The notes beneath the pieces were generated by a model. That model was not told the origin of the DNA and searched no databases. It saw only the letters and a list, made by a program, of their open reading frames with translations. Shown in pieces: positions 32,256 to 40,780 of a stretch of DNA of 41,246 bases. The DNA is from Candidatus Methylomirabilota bacterium. GTDB lineage: Bacteria; Methylomirabilota; Methylomirabilia; Rokubacteriales; CSP1-6. The stretch is from positions 1 through 41,246 of the forward strand of contig DASYTI010000173.1 of NCBI GenBank assembly GCA_036002485.1, in the 5' to 3' direction. The position numbers and the translations under genes are program-made. Each line of letters opens with the position of its first letter. Position 1 is the first letter of the stretch.

Positions 32256-34274
32256 TTACTTCCCATACAGGAACTCCGGCAGCCAGAGGCTCATGCCCGG
32301 CCAGATGTACATGAACACGAGGCAGATGCACACGATGATCATGTACGGCATCATGCCCGCGAAGATCTGGTTGAGCGTCACGTGCTTCGGCGCCACCCCC
32401 TTGAGATAGAACGCCGACATCGCCACCGGCGGCGAGAGGAACGCGGCCTGGAGATTGACCGCGACCATGGTGCCGAACAGGATGGGATCGATCTTGAAGT
32501 GGCTCAGCAGCGGGATGAAGATCGGGCAGAAGATGATGATGATCTCCGTCCACTCGAGCGGCCAGCCGAGAAGGAAGATGATCACTTGGGCCACGAACAT
32601 GAACCCGAGCGGCGAAAGGTTCATGCCCAGCACCCACCGCTCGATCAGCGACTGGCCGCCGTGCAAGGCGAACACGGCGGAGAACAGCGCCGAGCCCACG
32701 AACAGCCAGCACACCATCGCCGTCGTCTTGGCGGTCAGGAAGGTCGCCTGCCTCAGGTTCTCGCGGAGCTCCGCGGAGGTCCTGAGATACCAGAGCCCGG
32801 GCACGACGGTCCCCACGAGCGTCCCGCCGATCGAGCCCGCCACGACCAGGGATGCCCAGTCCTCGCCCTGCCACCACCCGAGGGCAACGCCGATGATGAA
32901 TCCGACCAGGCTCCACCACAAGACCTGCCGCAGATACTTCGCCATCACGGCAAGGTACATCGCGCCGAGGGCCCCGATCGCCGCCGACTCCGTGGCGGTA
33001 CAGATGCCGAACAGGATCACCGCAAGGACCACCACGGTGAGCACCCCGAGCGGCACCACCGATGCGCACAGCTCCTTCAGGATCTCGAGCTGCTCGCCGT
33101 CCATGCGCCAGAAGTAGAAGAGGAGCAGGAACCCCGAGACCGCCGCCAGTCCCCAGAACCAGGCGTAGAAGTGCTCCGGGATCCTCCCCGCTCCCGACGC
33201 CAACGTAGGGTCCCTGAGTGACGTCATCTCCTCGGGCGGTCCCTCGGCCTTCGGTCGGTTCTCCGCCGGCTCCGCCGCGGATTCCGCGGTGCCAAGCTCC
33301 TGCGGTTTCTCCTCGGCCGGTGCCCCCTTCGCGGCGGGCGCCGCGGGGACGGCCTTGGCCGGCTCCGCCGGCGCGGCGGCTATCGCCACCTCGGGCGCGT
33401 TGTAGATGACCACGTACCACCACCCCGCGACGAAGGTGCCGACGGTCAACAGCAGCGGCACCGACAGCACGAGCAGGTTCTTGGCAATCACGTCGTAACC
33501 GGCCGCGCCCTTCAGCAGGGCCGGACGAAACACGCTCGCCACGAGGCCCGGGACGACGCTCCGCGACCGGCCGCGCTCGAGTCCTTGAAGCCAGTCCGGC
33601 ACCGCCACGCGGTACTGGTCGGGCCGGAGCTTCGGGGCGATCTTGGAGTTGATGATCGCCCAGCCGAGGATGTAGACGAGGTAGAGGGAGGTCAGGAAGA
33701 ACCCCGGCAGCATCGCGGCCGCGTAGAGCTTGACGATGGACTGCCCGGCCACCGCGGCATAGACGATGATCATCACGGAGGGCGGGATCAGGATGCCCAG
33801 CGTGCCGCCCGCGGTGATGACGCCCGAGGCGAGCTTCACGTCGTAGCCTGCGTTGAGCATCGGGCGCAGGGAGATGACGCCCATGAGGACGACCACGGCG
33901 CCGACGATGCCGGAGGCGATCCCCCAGAACGCGGACACCAGCATGGTGGTCACGGCGAGCGAGGCGGGAACGCGCCGGAAGGCGAGCTGGACGCTGTGGA
34001 ACATCTTGTCCACCAGCGCCGCCCGCTCCATGACATAGCCCATGAAGACGAACAACGGGATCGACAGCAGGACGTCGTTGGTCATCACGCCGTACGTCCG
34101 CTGCGCGATGAGATCGAAGATGCGGTTGTCGTACCAGTGCGCGCCCGGGATCCAGAACGCGATATAGCCGAAGACCATCCCGAGGCCCATCAGGGTGAAG
34201 GCGGTGGGAAAGCCCATCATGATCGCGATCACGATGAGCCCCAGCATGGTCAGGCCGAGCGACGGGTCGCTCAT
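32256..34274 (-). CDS. dctM: TRAP transporter large permease DctM with long inserts
   Basis: This 672-residue membrane protein is much longer than usual DctM (about 430). The N-terminal half is regular: MSDPSLGLTMLGLIVIAIMMGFPTAF, DVLLSIPLFVFMGYVMERA, TAGGTLGILIPPSVMIIVYA. The expected ICTATESAAIGALGAMYLAV also occurs, but at 423-442. An insert of about 160 residues (240-400) precedes it: an extra helix, an Ala/Pro/Glu-rich loop at 292-365, and another helix. A second insert with two more helices lies at about 452-500. The C-terminal half (SPLGFMFVAQVIIFLLGWPLEW, PILFGTMVAVNLQAAFLSPP) is again regular. It is the ion-coupled translocation subunit. It starts by ATGA overlap with dctQ. The inserts have no obvious function. 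Confidence 0.88.
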   Translation of the reverse strand: MSDPSLGLTMLGLIVIAIMMGFPTAFTLMGLGMVFGYIAFWIPGAHWYDNRIFDLIAQRTYGVMTNDVLLSIPLFVFMGYVMERAALVDKMFHSVQLAFRRVPASLAVTTMLVSAFWGIASGIVGAVVVLMGVISLRPMLNAGYDVKLASGVITAGGTLGILIPPSVMIIVYAAVAGQSIVKLYAAAMLPGFFLTSLYLVYILGWAIINSKIAPKLRPDQYRVAVPDWLQGLERGRSRSVVPGLVASVFRPALLKGAAGYDVIAKNLLVLSVPLLLTVGTFVAGWWYVVIYNAPEVAIAAAPAEPAKAVPAAPAAKGAPAEEKPQELGTAESAAEPAENRPKAEGPPEEMTSLRDPTLASGAGRIPEHFYAWFWGLAAVSGFLLLFYFWRMDGEQLEILKELCASVVPLGVLTVVVLAVILFGICTATESAAIGALGAMYLAVMAKYLRQVLWWSLVGFIIGVALGWWQGEDWASLVVAGSIGGTLVGTVVPGLWYLRTSAELRENLRQATFLTAKTTAMVCWLFVGSALFSAVFALHGGQSLIERWVLGMNLSPLGFMFVAQVIIFLLGWPLEWTEIIIIFCPIFIPLLSHFKIDPILFGTMVAVNLQAAFLSPPVAMSAFYLKGVAPKHVTLNQIFAGMMPYMIIVCICLVFMYIWPGMSLWLPEFLYGK

Positions 34275-34978
34275 GAATCCTTCCGCTCGTCCTCTTTGAC
34301 CGCCCGCTCGTGGATCACGCCCTCTTCCATCACGCTGCGGTGGCGGGCGGCCTCGTCGATGGCGTGCGCCGTCTCCAGGGCCGCCCGCCGCGACTCCTCG
34401 TCCACGTACTCGCTGCGCCCGAGCTGGGTCTCCACGACATCGATCTCTTCCACGTCCTCGAGCCGCACGGGCCAGGCCCCCGTGCGCAGGCACATGATGC
34501 AGCGGGCGATCTCAGCCAGCCCCTGGAGCATGACCAGGGCGCCCGCGACAGGGATCACCGTCTTGAACTGGTAGACGGGCGGCCCCTCCGCGGTCACGGT
34601 GGAATGCTCGTGGATGCGCCAGGAGTCGGCCGCGAAGCCGCCCCCCGCGTAGATCAGCCCGATCATGCAGGGGACGAAGAAGAGCAGGTAGAGGGCCAGA
34701 TCGAGAGCCGCCTGGCCGCGCGGCTTCATGTAGATGTAGACGAAGTCGGCGCGCACGTGACCCGCCGCGGCCAGAGTGTAGGCGCCGCACATCATGAACA
34801 GCGTGCCGTACAGCATGCTGTTCAAGTCGAAGATCCAGGCCGTCGGAGCGTTCAGGATGTAGCGCTTGAAGACTTCGAGCGATACCACGAAGGTCAGGGC
34901 CACGATGAGCCAGGCGAAGGCCTTACCCGACCAGTAGCTGACGTGGTCGATGGCCCCGAGCAGGCGCTGGGCGTTCAT
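34271..34978 (-). CDS. dctQ: TRAP transporter small permease DctQ
   Basis: This 235-residue membrane protein has the four helices of DctQ: about 17-37 (GKAFAWLIVALTFVVSLEVF), 53-73 (LYGTLFMMCGAYTLAAAG), 93-113 (LALYLLFFVPCMIGLIYAGG) and 140-160 (KTVIPVAGALVMLQGLAEIA). WIFDLNSMLYGTLFM is typical of the family. The tail after about 170 is unusually long and charged (EDVEEIDVVETQLGRSEYVDEESRRAA) and should be cytoplasmic. It pairs with DctM, whose start it overlaps, to form the membrane unit of a sodium-driven organic acid importer. Confidence 0.9.
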   Translation of the reverse strand: MNAQRLLGAIDHVSYWSGKAFAWLIVALTFVVSLEVFKRYILNAPTAWIFDLNSMLYGTLFMMCGAYTLAAAGHVRADFVYIYMKPRGQAALDLALYLLFFVPCMIGLIYAGGGFAADSWRIHEHSTVTAEGPPVYQFKTVIPVAGALVMLQGLAEIARCIMCLRTGAWPVRLEDVEEIDVVETQLGRSEYVDEESRRAALETAHAIDEAARHRSVMEEGVIHERAVKEDERKDS

Positions 34979-34992
34979 GCGAGCAGAAGCGA

Positions 34993-35026
34993 GGCCAGCC
35001 GTCCGGCGTGCACCGGACGGCTGGCC
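34993..35026. terminator. Perfect hairpin between dctP and dctQ
   Basis: GGCCAGCCGTCCGG at 34993-35006 and CCGGACGGCTGGCC at 35013-35026 form a perfect 14-bp stem with a CGTGCA loop. It sits in the 71-base gap between dctP and dctQ. No long T-run follows on the minus strand, so partial termination or 3'-end protection is more likely than full stop. This would give more binding protein than permease, as in many binding-protein-dependent systems. Confidence 0.7.
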
Positions 35027-35049
35027 TTCCCTGAAGACGTCACGGAAAG

Positions 35050-36216
35050 TCAGCTCTTCTTGTCAGCGGGCTTGGCGGCCGGCTTTGCAGCAGCCTTGGC
35101 GAAGTAGTGGTTGTAGGCCATGCGGCGGCTGACGTTGGTGTCGAGGTCCCACTTCACCGCCCGTGCGGCGAACCCCTTCTGCGACTCGGCGATTTCCTTG
35201 AACATCGGGTTCTGAGCCGCATACTTGGTCTCGACCTGGTCGAAGATGTCGAGCTGCTTCTGCAGCACCGAGTCCGGGGTCTTGTAGAACCTGACCTTGT
35301 CCTTGGTCTGCAGCTCGATGTAGTCCTTCGAGTAGCGGTCGATCGACTTCCAGGCCATGTCGGCCGAGGCGGCTTCGACGGCGTTCTCGATGATCGCCTT
35401 CATCTTGTCCGGCAGGGCGTCGAACTTGGTCTTGTTGAACGTGATCTCGAGCTGCTCGGCGTTCTGGTGGTAGCTCTGCAGCATGCACACCTTGGAAACG
35501 TCGGCGAAGCCGAGGATGCGGTCGGAGGTCGCGTTGTTGAACTCGGCGGCATCGAGGAGCCCCCGGTCCATGGCCGGCACGATCTCGGCGCCGGGCAGCG
35601 CGTTCACCGCTGCGCCCAGGCCCTGGAAGAGATCAATGGAGATGCCCACGGTGCGGAACTTGAGCCCCTTGAAGTCGTCTGGCTTGGTGATCGGCTTCTT
35701 GTACCAGCCGAGAGGCTGGGTGAACATCGGGCCGTAGGGGAAGGACACGACGTTGATGCCGATCGACTGGTAGAGCTTCTGCAGCAGCTGCTTGCCGCCG
35801 CCGTACTTGTGCCAGGAGAGCAGCATGTTGGCGTCCATGCCGTAGGCGGGACTGGACCCCCACAGAGCCAGCGCCGTCTGCTTGCCGTAGTGGTACACGA
35901 GCACCCCGTGACCGCCGTCGAGCGTGCCCTTCGACACCGCGTCGATGAGGCCGAAGGCCGGCACCACGGCGCCCGCCGGCAGCACGTCGATCTTGAGGTC
36001 GCCGCCGGTCATGTCGTTGACCTTCTTGGCGAAGTCGTTCGCGTACTCGTGGAAGATGTCCTTTTGCGGCCAGGTGCTCTGCCATCGCATCGTGATGGGC
36101 CCCTGCGCCTTGACGACCGTCGGGAAGCCGAGGGCGGCCGTCCCCGCCGCGGCCATGGCCGCACCTTTCAGGAACCTGCGACGTGGCGATTCGGTCGTGG
36201 TCTGCGGATCGCTCAT
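35050..36216 (-). CDS. dctP: TRAP transporter substrate-binding protein DctP (Tat-exported)
   Basis: This 388-residue periplasmic binding protein has a twin-arginine signal: SPRRRFLKGAAMAAAGTAAL, cut near VVKAQG. The mature part shows the DctP pattern PITMRWQSTWPQKDIFHEYANDF, GLKFRTVGISIDLFQGLGAAVNALPGAEIVPAMDRGLLDAAEF, and QLEITFNKTKFDALPDKMKA. The Arg in LKFRTVG is the family's ligand carboxylate anchor, so an organic acid ligand is likely. The C-terminus ends in a Lys/Ala/Pro-rich tail (AKAAAKPAAKPADKKS), which is unusual and may be disordered. It is the first gene of the dctPQM unit and is followed by a perfect hairpin. Confidence 0.9.
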   Translation of the reverse strand: MSDPQTTTESPRRRFLKGAAMAAAGTAALGFPTVVKAQGPITMRWQSTWPQKDIFHEYANDFAKKVNDMTGGDLKIDVLPAGAVVPAFGLIDAVSKGTLDGGHGVLVYHYGKQTALALWGSSPAYGMDANMLLSWHKYGGGKQLLQKLYQSIGINVVSFPYGPMFTQPLGWYKKPITKPDDFKGLKFRTVGISIDLFQGLGAAVNALPGAEIVPAMDRGLLDAAEFNNATSDRILGFADVSKVCMLQSYHQNAEQLEITFNKTKFDALPDKMKAIIENAVEAASADMAWKSIDRYSKDYIELQTKDKVRFYKTPDSVLQKQLDIFDQVETKYAAQNPMFKEIAESQKGFAARAVKWDLDTNVSRRMAYNHYFAKAAAKPAAKPADKKS

Positions 36217-36430
36217 GCGGCACCTCCTCGTGCGCGGAACGTGGTGTGAGCGGTCGTCATCACCGACAAAGTATGCGTCCAGCCTAACTCAGGCTTCCCG
36301 GGTTGCCTCCCCGCCGGCCCTGCGAGCCGCGGGTATTCTAGCCGCCGCCCCCGCCCCCGTAAAGCAACTTCCGGCGGGCATTCCGGTTCCCGAGAGTGTC
36401 TGGTGGAGCCTCGGAGGCCGGCCAGGATAG

Positions 36431-36459
36431 TTGCCTCAGGACGGCTTCCCGACTACCAT
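36431..36459 (+). promoter_or_regulatory. Probable promoter of the IOR gene
   Basis: TTGCCT (36431-36436) and TACCAT (36454-36459) are separated by 17 bases, each four of six to consensus. The ATG follows 46 bases later with GAGGGGGGTT as ribosome-binding site. The remaining 289-base gap between dctP and this gene shows only GC-rich sequence (a C-run near 36341-36360). Confidence 0.45.
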
Positions 36460-36505
36460 GTGACGCGTCATCCAAGCTGACACCGCCATCCCCTGAGGGG
36501 GGTTC

Positions 36506-39500
36506 ATGACCACCACGACTCACGTATTCTCGCTGGACGCCAAGTACACCCAGGAGGAAGGGCGCGTCTTCCTCTCGGGCATCCAGGCGCTGGTCAGGCT
36601 GCCCCTGGACCAGCATCGTGCCGACCAACGCCGGGGGCTCCGCACCGCCACCTTCATCTCCGGCTACCGCGGCTCGCCGCTCGGCGGCTTCGACCAGACG
36701 CTCGAGCGCGAGCGGAAGCTCCTGGACGCGCATCACGTGGTGTTCTCTTCCGGCCTGAATGAAGACCTCGGCGCGACGGCCATCTTCGGCAGCCAGATGG
36801 CCGGGCTCTTCCCGCGCCCGAAGTACGACGGCGTGCTCGGGATGTGGTACGGCAAGGCCCCGGGCGTCGACCGGACGGGGGACGCCTTCAAGCATGCCAA
36901 CTACGCCGGCGTCGGCAAGAACGGCGGCGTGCTCGCTCTGGCCGGCGACGACCCGGTGTCGAAGTCCTCCACACTGCCCAGCGCCTCCGAGGTGGCGCTC
37001 TACGACGCGCTCATGCCGACCATCTTCCCGGGGAGCGCCCAGGAGATCCTCGACCTCGGCCTGCACGGCTTCATGCTCTCGCGGACCTCCGGCCTCTGGG
37101 TCGGGATGAAGATCGTGACCAATGTCGCCGACGAGGTGACCACGGCCGAGGTCGGTCCCTCTCGGGTGAGCCCCATCATCCCTGTGGTGGAGCTCGACGG
37201 CCGGCCCTTCGAGCACCACATCAACGTCAATCTCATCCCGCCCTACGGTCTCGACATGGAGCGCACGCTCTACCATGCCCGCCTGGAGCTCGCCCGCCGC
37301 TACGCGTGGGAGAACAAGCTGAACCGGATCGCCGTGCCCACGCCGGATGCGTGGCTCGGCATCATGACCTCGGGCAAGACCTACTACGACGTCCGCCAGG
37401 CGCTCCGCGAGCTCGGGCTCGACGACGAGGCGCTGCGCCACCACGGTATCCGGATTCTCAAGATGGCCATGCTCTTCCCCCTGGAGCCTCGGATCGTCCG
37501 GGAGTTCGCCCGCGGGCTCGAGGAGATCCTCGTCGTCGAGGAGAAGCGCGCGTTCATCGAGATGTTCGCCAAGGATGTGCTCTACGGTATGCCCGACCGC
37601 CCGCGCGTGGTGGGCAAGCAGGACGAAGAGGAGCGGATGCTCCTGCCCATCGTCGGTGAGCTCGACCCCGACACCATCGCGCGCGCCATCGCGAAGCGGC
37701 TCGCCCGGAAGATGCGGGTCGAATCGGCCGAGGCGCGCGTCCGTCACCTGGACGAGCTCAAGGCCAGGCCGAAATTGCTGACCCTGGCCCGCACGGCCTA
37801 CTTCTGCTCGGGCTGCCCCCACAATCGCTCCACCGTCGTGCCCGAGGGCGCGGTGGCCGCGGCGGGCATCGGCTGCCACGGCATGGCCATGGGCATGGAC
37901 CGCGGCATCATCGGCGTCACCCACATGGGGGCCGAGGGCGCGCAGTGGGTGGGCATCGCGCCCTTCACCGAGACGCCGCATCTCTTCCAGAACATCGGCG
38001 ACGGTACCCTCTTTCACTCGGGCAGCCTGGCCATCAACTACGCCATCGCCGCCGGCGTCAACATCACCTACAAGATTCTCTACAACTCCGCGGTGGCCAT
38101 GACGGGCGGCCAGGACGCCGTGGGCGCCTTGCCGATTCCCGCCCTGACCCGGCGGCTGGAAGCCGACGGCGTCAAGCGCATCATCATCACCACGGATCAT
38201 GTGGAGAACTACAAGAGCGTGTCCCTCGCCGGCCACTGCGAGGTGTGGCACCGTGACCGGCTCCTCGAGGCCCAGTCGGTGCTGGCGGCCACCCCGGGGG
38301 TGACCGCCCTCATCCACGACCAGCAGTGTGCGGCCGAGAAGCGCCGGCTCCGCAAGCGCGGCAAGCAGGCGGAGCCTCAGATGCGCGTCTTCATCAACGA
38401 GGCCGTCTGCGAGGGGTGCGGGGACTGTGGCCGGAAGTCCAACTGTCTCTCCGTCCAGCCCGTCCAGACGGAGTTCGGCCGCAAGACCCAGATCCACCAG
38501 TCCTCCTGCAACAAGGACTACTCGTGCTTGCTCGGCGATTGCCCCTCCTTCCTCACCATCGAGCCCATCGGTGAGCCGAAGAAGCGGCAGAAGCGTCTGA
38601 CGCCTCTGGAGGCCGAGCTCCCCGAGCCCGAGCTCCGCGTGCCGCGCGACGGCTTCGCCCTGCACATGATGGGCATCGGCGGCACGGGCGTGGTCACCGT
38701 CAACCAGATTCTGGGCACGGCGGCCATGCTCGACGGCCGCCACGTGCGTGGCCTCGATCAGACGGGGCTCAGTCAGAAGGGCGGGCCGGTCGTGTCTGAC
38801 CTCCGGCTCGCCTCCTCGCCGATAGAGATCTCCAACAAAGTCTCGGCGGGCGGCGCCGATCTCTATCTCGGCTTTGATCTCCTCGTCGCCACTGACCCCG
38901 TCAATCTCGACAAGGCGGAGGCCGGGCGCACCGTCGCCGTGGTCTCGACCAGCCAGATTCCCACGGGCCAGATGGTCGCGGATACGAGCGTCCAGTTCCC
39001 GGAGCTAGCCAGCGCCCTCATGAGCCTCGATCGCGTCACCCGCAAGGACGCCAATGTCTATGTCGACGCCCTGGGCATGGCCGAGGCCCTCTTCAACGAC
39101 CACATGGCGGCCAATTTCATCCTGGTGGGTGCGGCGTATCAGGCAGGGGCGCTGCCCATCTCGGCCGGCTCCGTCGAGGCCGCCATCCGTCTCAACGGCG
39201 TGAGCGTGGACATGAATCTCCTCGCCTTCCGCTGGGGCCGCATGGCCGTGTTGGACGCCCGGCGCGTCGAGTCGGCGGTCCAGACGGCTACCGGCAAGGT
39301 CGAGACGAGGCGGGCACTCTCCGCCGAGGCCGCGGCGCTCGTGGAGGCTTCGGGGGCACAGGGGGAGCTCCGACGGCTCCTCGAGGTACGCGTGCCCGAG
39401 CTGATCGCGTACCAGGATGCCGCCTATGCCAGGTCCTACGTGGATTTCATCACCCGCGTGGCGCGGGAAGAGGCTCGAAAGACGCCCGGCCGTACCGGGC

Positions 39501-39982
39501 TCTCTGAGTCGGTGGCCCGCCACCTCTTCAAGCTCATGGCCTACAAGGACGAGTACGAGGTGGCGCGACTCCATCTCTCAGCCGCCCTCGAGGCCGAGCT
39601 CTCCGCGCGTTTTGGGCAGGAGATCCGCTACTACTGGCACCTGCACCCGCCGATCTTCCGCGCGCTGGGTCTCACGAAGAAGATCCGGCTCGGCTCCTGG
39701 TTCCGCCCCGTGTTCGGTGCCCTCCGGGCCATGCGGGGGCTCCGGGGCACCGCCTTCGATCCCTTCGGCTACGCGCGCGTGCGCCGCGAGGAGCGGGCGT
39801 TGGTAGACGAATACCGCGCCCTCGTCGTGCGAGTGCTCGAGACGCTCGGCCCCAATTCCCACGACGCGGCGGTGGCCCTGGCCGACCTGCCGGACATGAT
39901 CCGCGGCTACGAGGAGATCAAGCTCGGCAATATCACGCAGTTCCGCCGGCGAGTGGCGGAGCTTTCGGCCCAGCTCGGTTGA
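36506..39982 (+). CDS. Indolepyruvate ferredoxin oxidoreductase family protein, fused
   Basis: This is a 1158-residue multidomain oxidoreductase. An alpha-type pyrimidine/TPP-partner domain fills about 1-420 (SGYRGSPLGGFDQTL, KTYYDVRQALRELGLDDE). Cys434 and Cys437 (YFCSGCPHNRST) follow. The TPP-binding domain lies at about 450-620 with NIGDGTLFHSGSLAINYAI (Asp499). The Fe-S segment has Cys635, 638, 641 and 647 (CEGCGDCGRKSNC) and Cys668, 674 and 679. The gamma-type domain spans about 710-920 (MGIGGTGVVTVNQILGTAAM, GLSQKGGPVVSDLRL). The final 230 residues match the extra C-terminal domain (DUF6537 type) found in fused IORs. It oxidatively decarboxylates arylpyruvates from aromatic amino acids to aryl-CoA, reducing ferredoxin. 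The promoter lies at 36431. A long antisense open frame here is an artefact. Confidence 0.93.
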   Translation: MTTTTHVFSLDAKYTQEEGRVFLSGIQALVRLPLDQHRADQRRGLRTATFISGYRGSPLGGFDQTLERERKLLDAHHVVFSSGLNEDLGATAIFGSQMAGLFPRPKYDGVLGMWYGKAPGVDRTGDAFKHANYAGVGKNGGVLALAGDDPVSKSSTLPSASEVALYDALMPTIFPGSAQEILDLGLHGFMLSRTSGLWVGMKIVTNVADEVTTAEVGPSRVSPIIPVVELDGRPFEHHINVNLIPPYGLDMERTLYHARLELARRYAWENKLNRIAVPTPDAWLGIMTSGKTYYDVRQALRELGLDDEALRHHGIRILKMAMLFPLEPRIVREFARGLEEILVVEEKRAFIEMFAKDVLYGMPDRPRVVGKQDEEERMLLPIVGELDPDTIARAIAKRLARKMRVESAEARVRHLDELKARPKLLTLARTAYFCSGCPHNRSTVVPEGAVAAAGIGCHGMAMGMDRGIIGVTHMGAEGAQWVGIAPFTETPHLFQNIGDGTLFHSGSLAINYAIAAGVNITYKILYNSAVAMTGGQDAVGALPIPALTRRLEADGVKRIIITTDHVENYKSVSLAGHCEVWHRDRLLEAQSVLAATPGVTALIHDQQCAAEKRRLRKRGKQAEPQMRVFINEAVCEGCGDCGRKSNCLSVQPVQTEFGRKTQIHQSSCNKDYSCLLGDCPSFLTIEPIGEPKKRQKRLTPLEAELPEPELRVPRDGFALHMMGIGGTGVVTVNQILGTAAMLDGRHVRGLDQTGLSQKGGPVVSDLRLASSPIEISNKVSAGGADLYLGFDLLVATDPVNLDKAEAGRTVAVVSTSQIPTGQMVADTSVQFPELASALMSLDRVTRKDANVYVDALGMAEALFNDHMAANFILVGAAYQAGALPISAGSVEAAIRLNGVSVDMNLLAFRWGRMAVLDARRVESAVQTATGKVETRRALSAEAAALVEASGAQGELRRLLEVRVPELIAYQDAAYARSYVDFITRVAREEARKTPGRTGLSESVARHLFKLMAYKDEYEVARLHLSAALEAELSARFGQEIRYYWHLHPPIFRALGLTKKIRLGSWFRPVFGALRAMRGLRGTAFDPFGYARVRREERALVDEYRALVVRVLETLGPNSHDAAVALADLPDMIRGYEEIKLGNITQFRRRVAELSAQLG

Positions 39983-40007
39983 GGCCGGCGGGCTCAAGAG
40001 GAAGACG

Positions 40008-40754
40008 GTGACCGAGCGCGAAGAGGAGATGCCGTCGCCGGCGGCGCCCATCGAGGCTCCCGGGGGGCGGGGACGGGGGCTCACCCTGGGGCTGCTGATC
40101 GGCCTCGTGGTGTGCGCGATCCTGGCCGTGAGCGTGGCGCTCTATGCTCAGAAGCAGATCGGCTCGCTCGAGCAGCAGCGGGACGCCGCGCAGCGCGACA
40201 ATACGCGGCTCATGGCGTCGAGCGCGGCGGCGGCCGCCAATGCCTCGAAGGTCGAGCAGGCCCTCGCGGCGGCACGCGCCGAGCGCGACGAGCTCGCGCA
40301 GATGGTCGTGGCGATTCGCCAGAACCCCAATACGGGGAAAGACATCAAGGACCCCAAGCTGCCACCCTCGATCGACGGCAAGCGACGCGAGGCGCTCCTG
40401 GCGGCTTTCTCCCTCAAGGAGGAGAAGGTGCCCTTCAAGTGGGGCGGCCGGACGAAAGAGGAGGGGCTCGATTCCGCCGGCTTCGCCGCCCTCGCCTTGG
40501 CCCAGGTGGGCGCGCTCGAGAAGGTCGAGGGGGCCACGGCCAAGATCCTGCAGGCGCAGCTCGCCCTTTCGACCGAGGGCGAGCCCCAGCCGGGCGATCT
40601 TCTTTTCTTCGACGGCGGCAATGTCCTGCTGTATCTCGGCGGCGACAGTGCCGTCGGCATGCTGCCCGAGGGTCCGGTGACGAAGAACGGCGTCATCAAG
40701 GGCAAGGGGATCGGCTTCAAGTACCTCGGCTTCGGTTCCGTAAAGTACGACTAG
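40008..40754 (+). CDS. Membrane-anchored NlpC/P60-like protein with substituted catalytic residues
   Basis: This 248-residue protein starts at GTG 40008, 25 bases after the IOR stop; AAGAGGAAGACG provides the ribosome-binding site. One membrane helix lies at about 26-46 (LTLGLLIGLVVCAILAVSVALYA). A coiled coil follows at about 50-103 (QIGSLEQQRDAAQRDNTRLM). The C-terminal domain has the outline of NlpC/P60: VPFKWGGRTKEEGLDSAGFAALAL (145-163) and PGDLLFFDGGNVLLYLGG (195-212). In active enzymes the DCSG motif carries the nucleophile Cys and HVGIYLG carries the His. Here Ser156 replaces the Cys and Asn205 replaces the His, so it is probably a pseudo-enzyme or carries a changed activity. The domain faces the periplasm if the helix is a signal anchor. 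I am confident of the fold, less of the role. Confidence 0.75.
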   Translation: MTEREEEMPSPAAPIEAPGGRGRGLTLGLLIGLVVCAILAVSVALYAQKQIGSLEQQRDAAQRDNTRLMASSAAAAANASKVEQALAAARAERDELAQMVVAIRQNPNTGKDIKDPKLPPSIDGKRREALLAAFSLKEEKVPFKWGGRTKEEGLDSAGFAALALAQVGALEKVEGATAKILQAQLALSTEGEPQPGDLLFFDGGNVLLYLGGDSAVGMLPEGPVTKNGVIKGKGIGFKYLGFGSVKYD

Positions 40755-40780
40755 CCAGTCGCTACTTTTGGACAGGCGGC

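Noticed and set aside
32382-33221. 279-codon plus-strand frame opposite dctM
   Set aside because: Arg/His/Asp-rich shadow of a membrane protein gene, with no start signal.
36338-38743. 801-codon open frame antisense to the IOR gene
   Set aside because: Its protein is rich in Arg, His, Gly and Asp with no recognisable domain, as expected for the complement of a GC-rich gene, while the plus strand encodes a full IOR.
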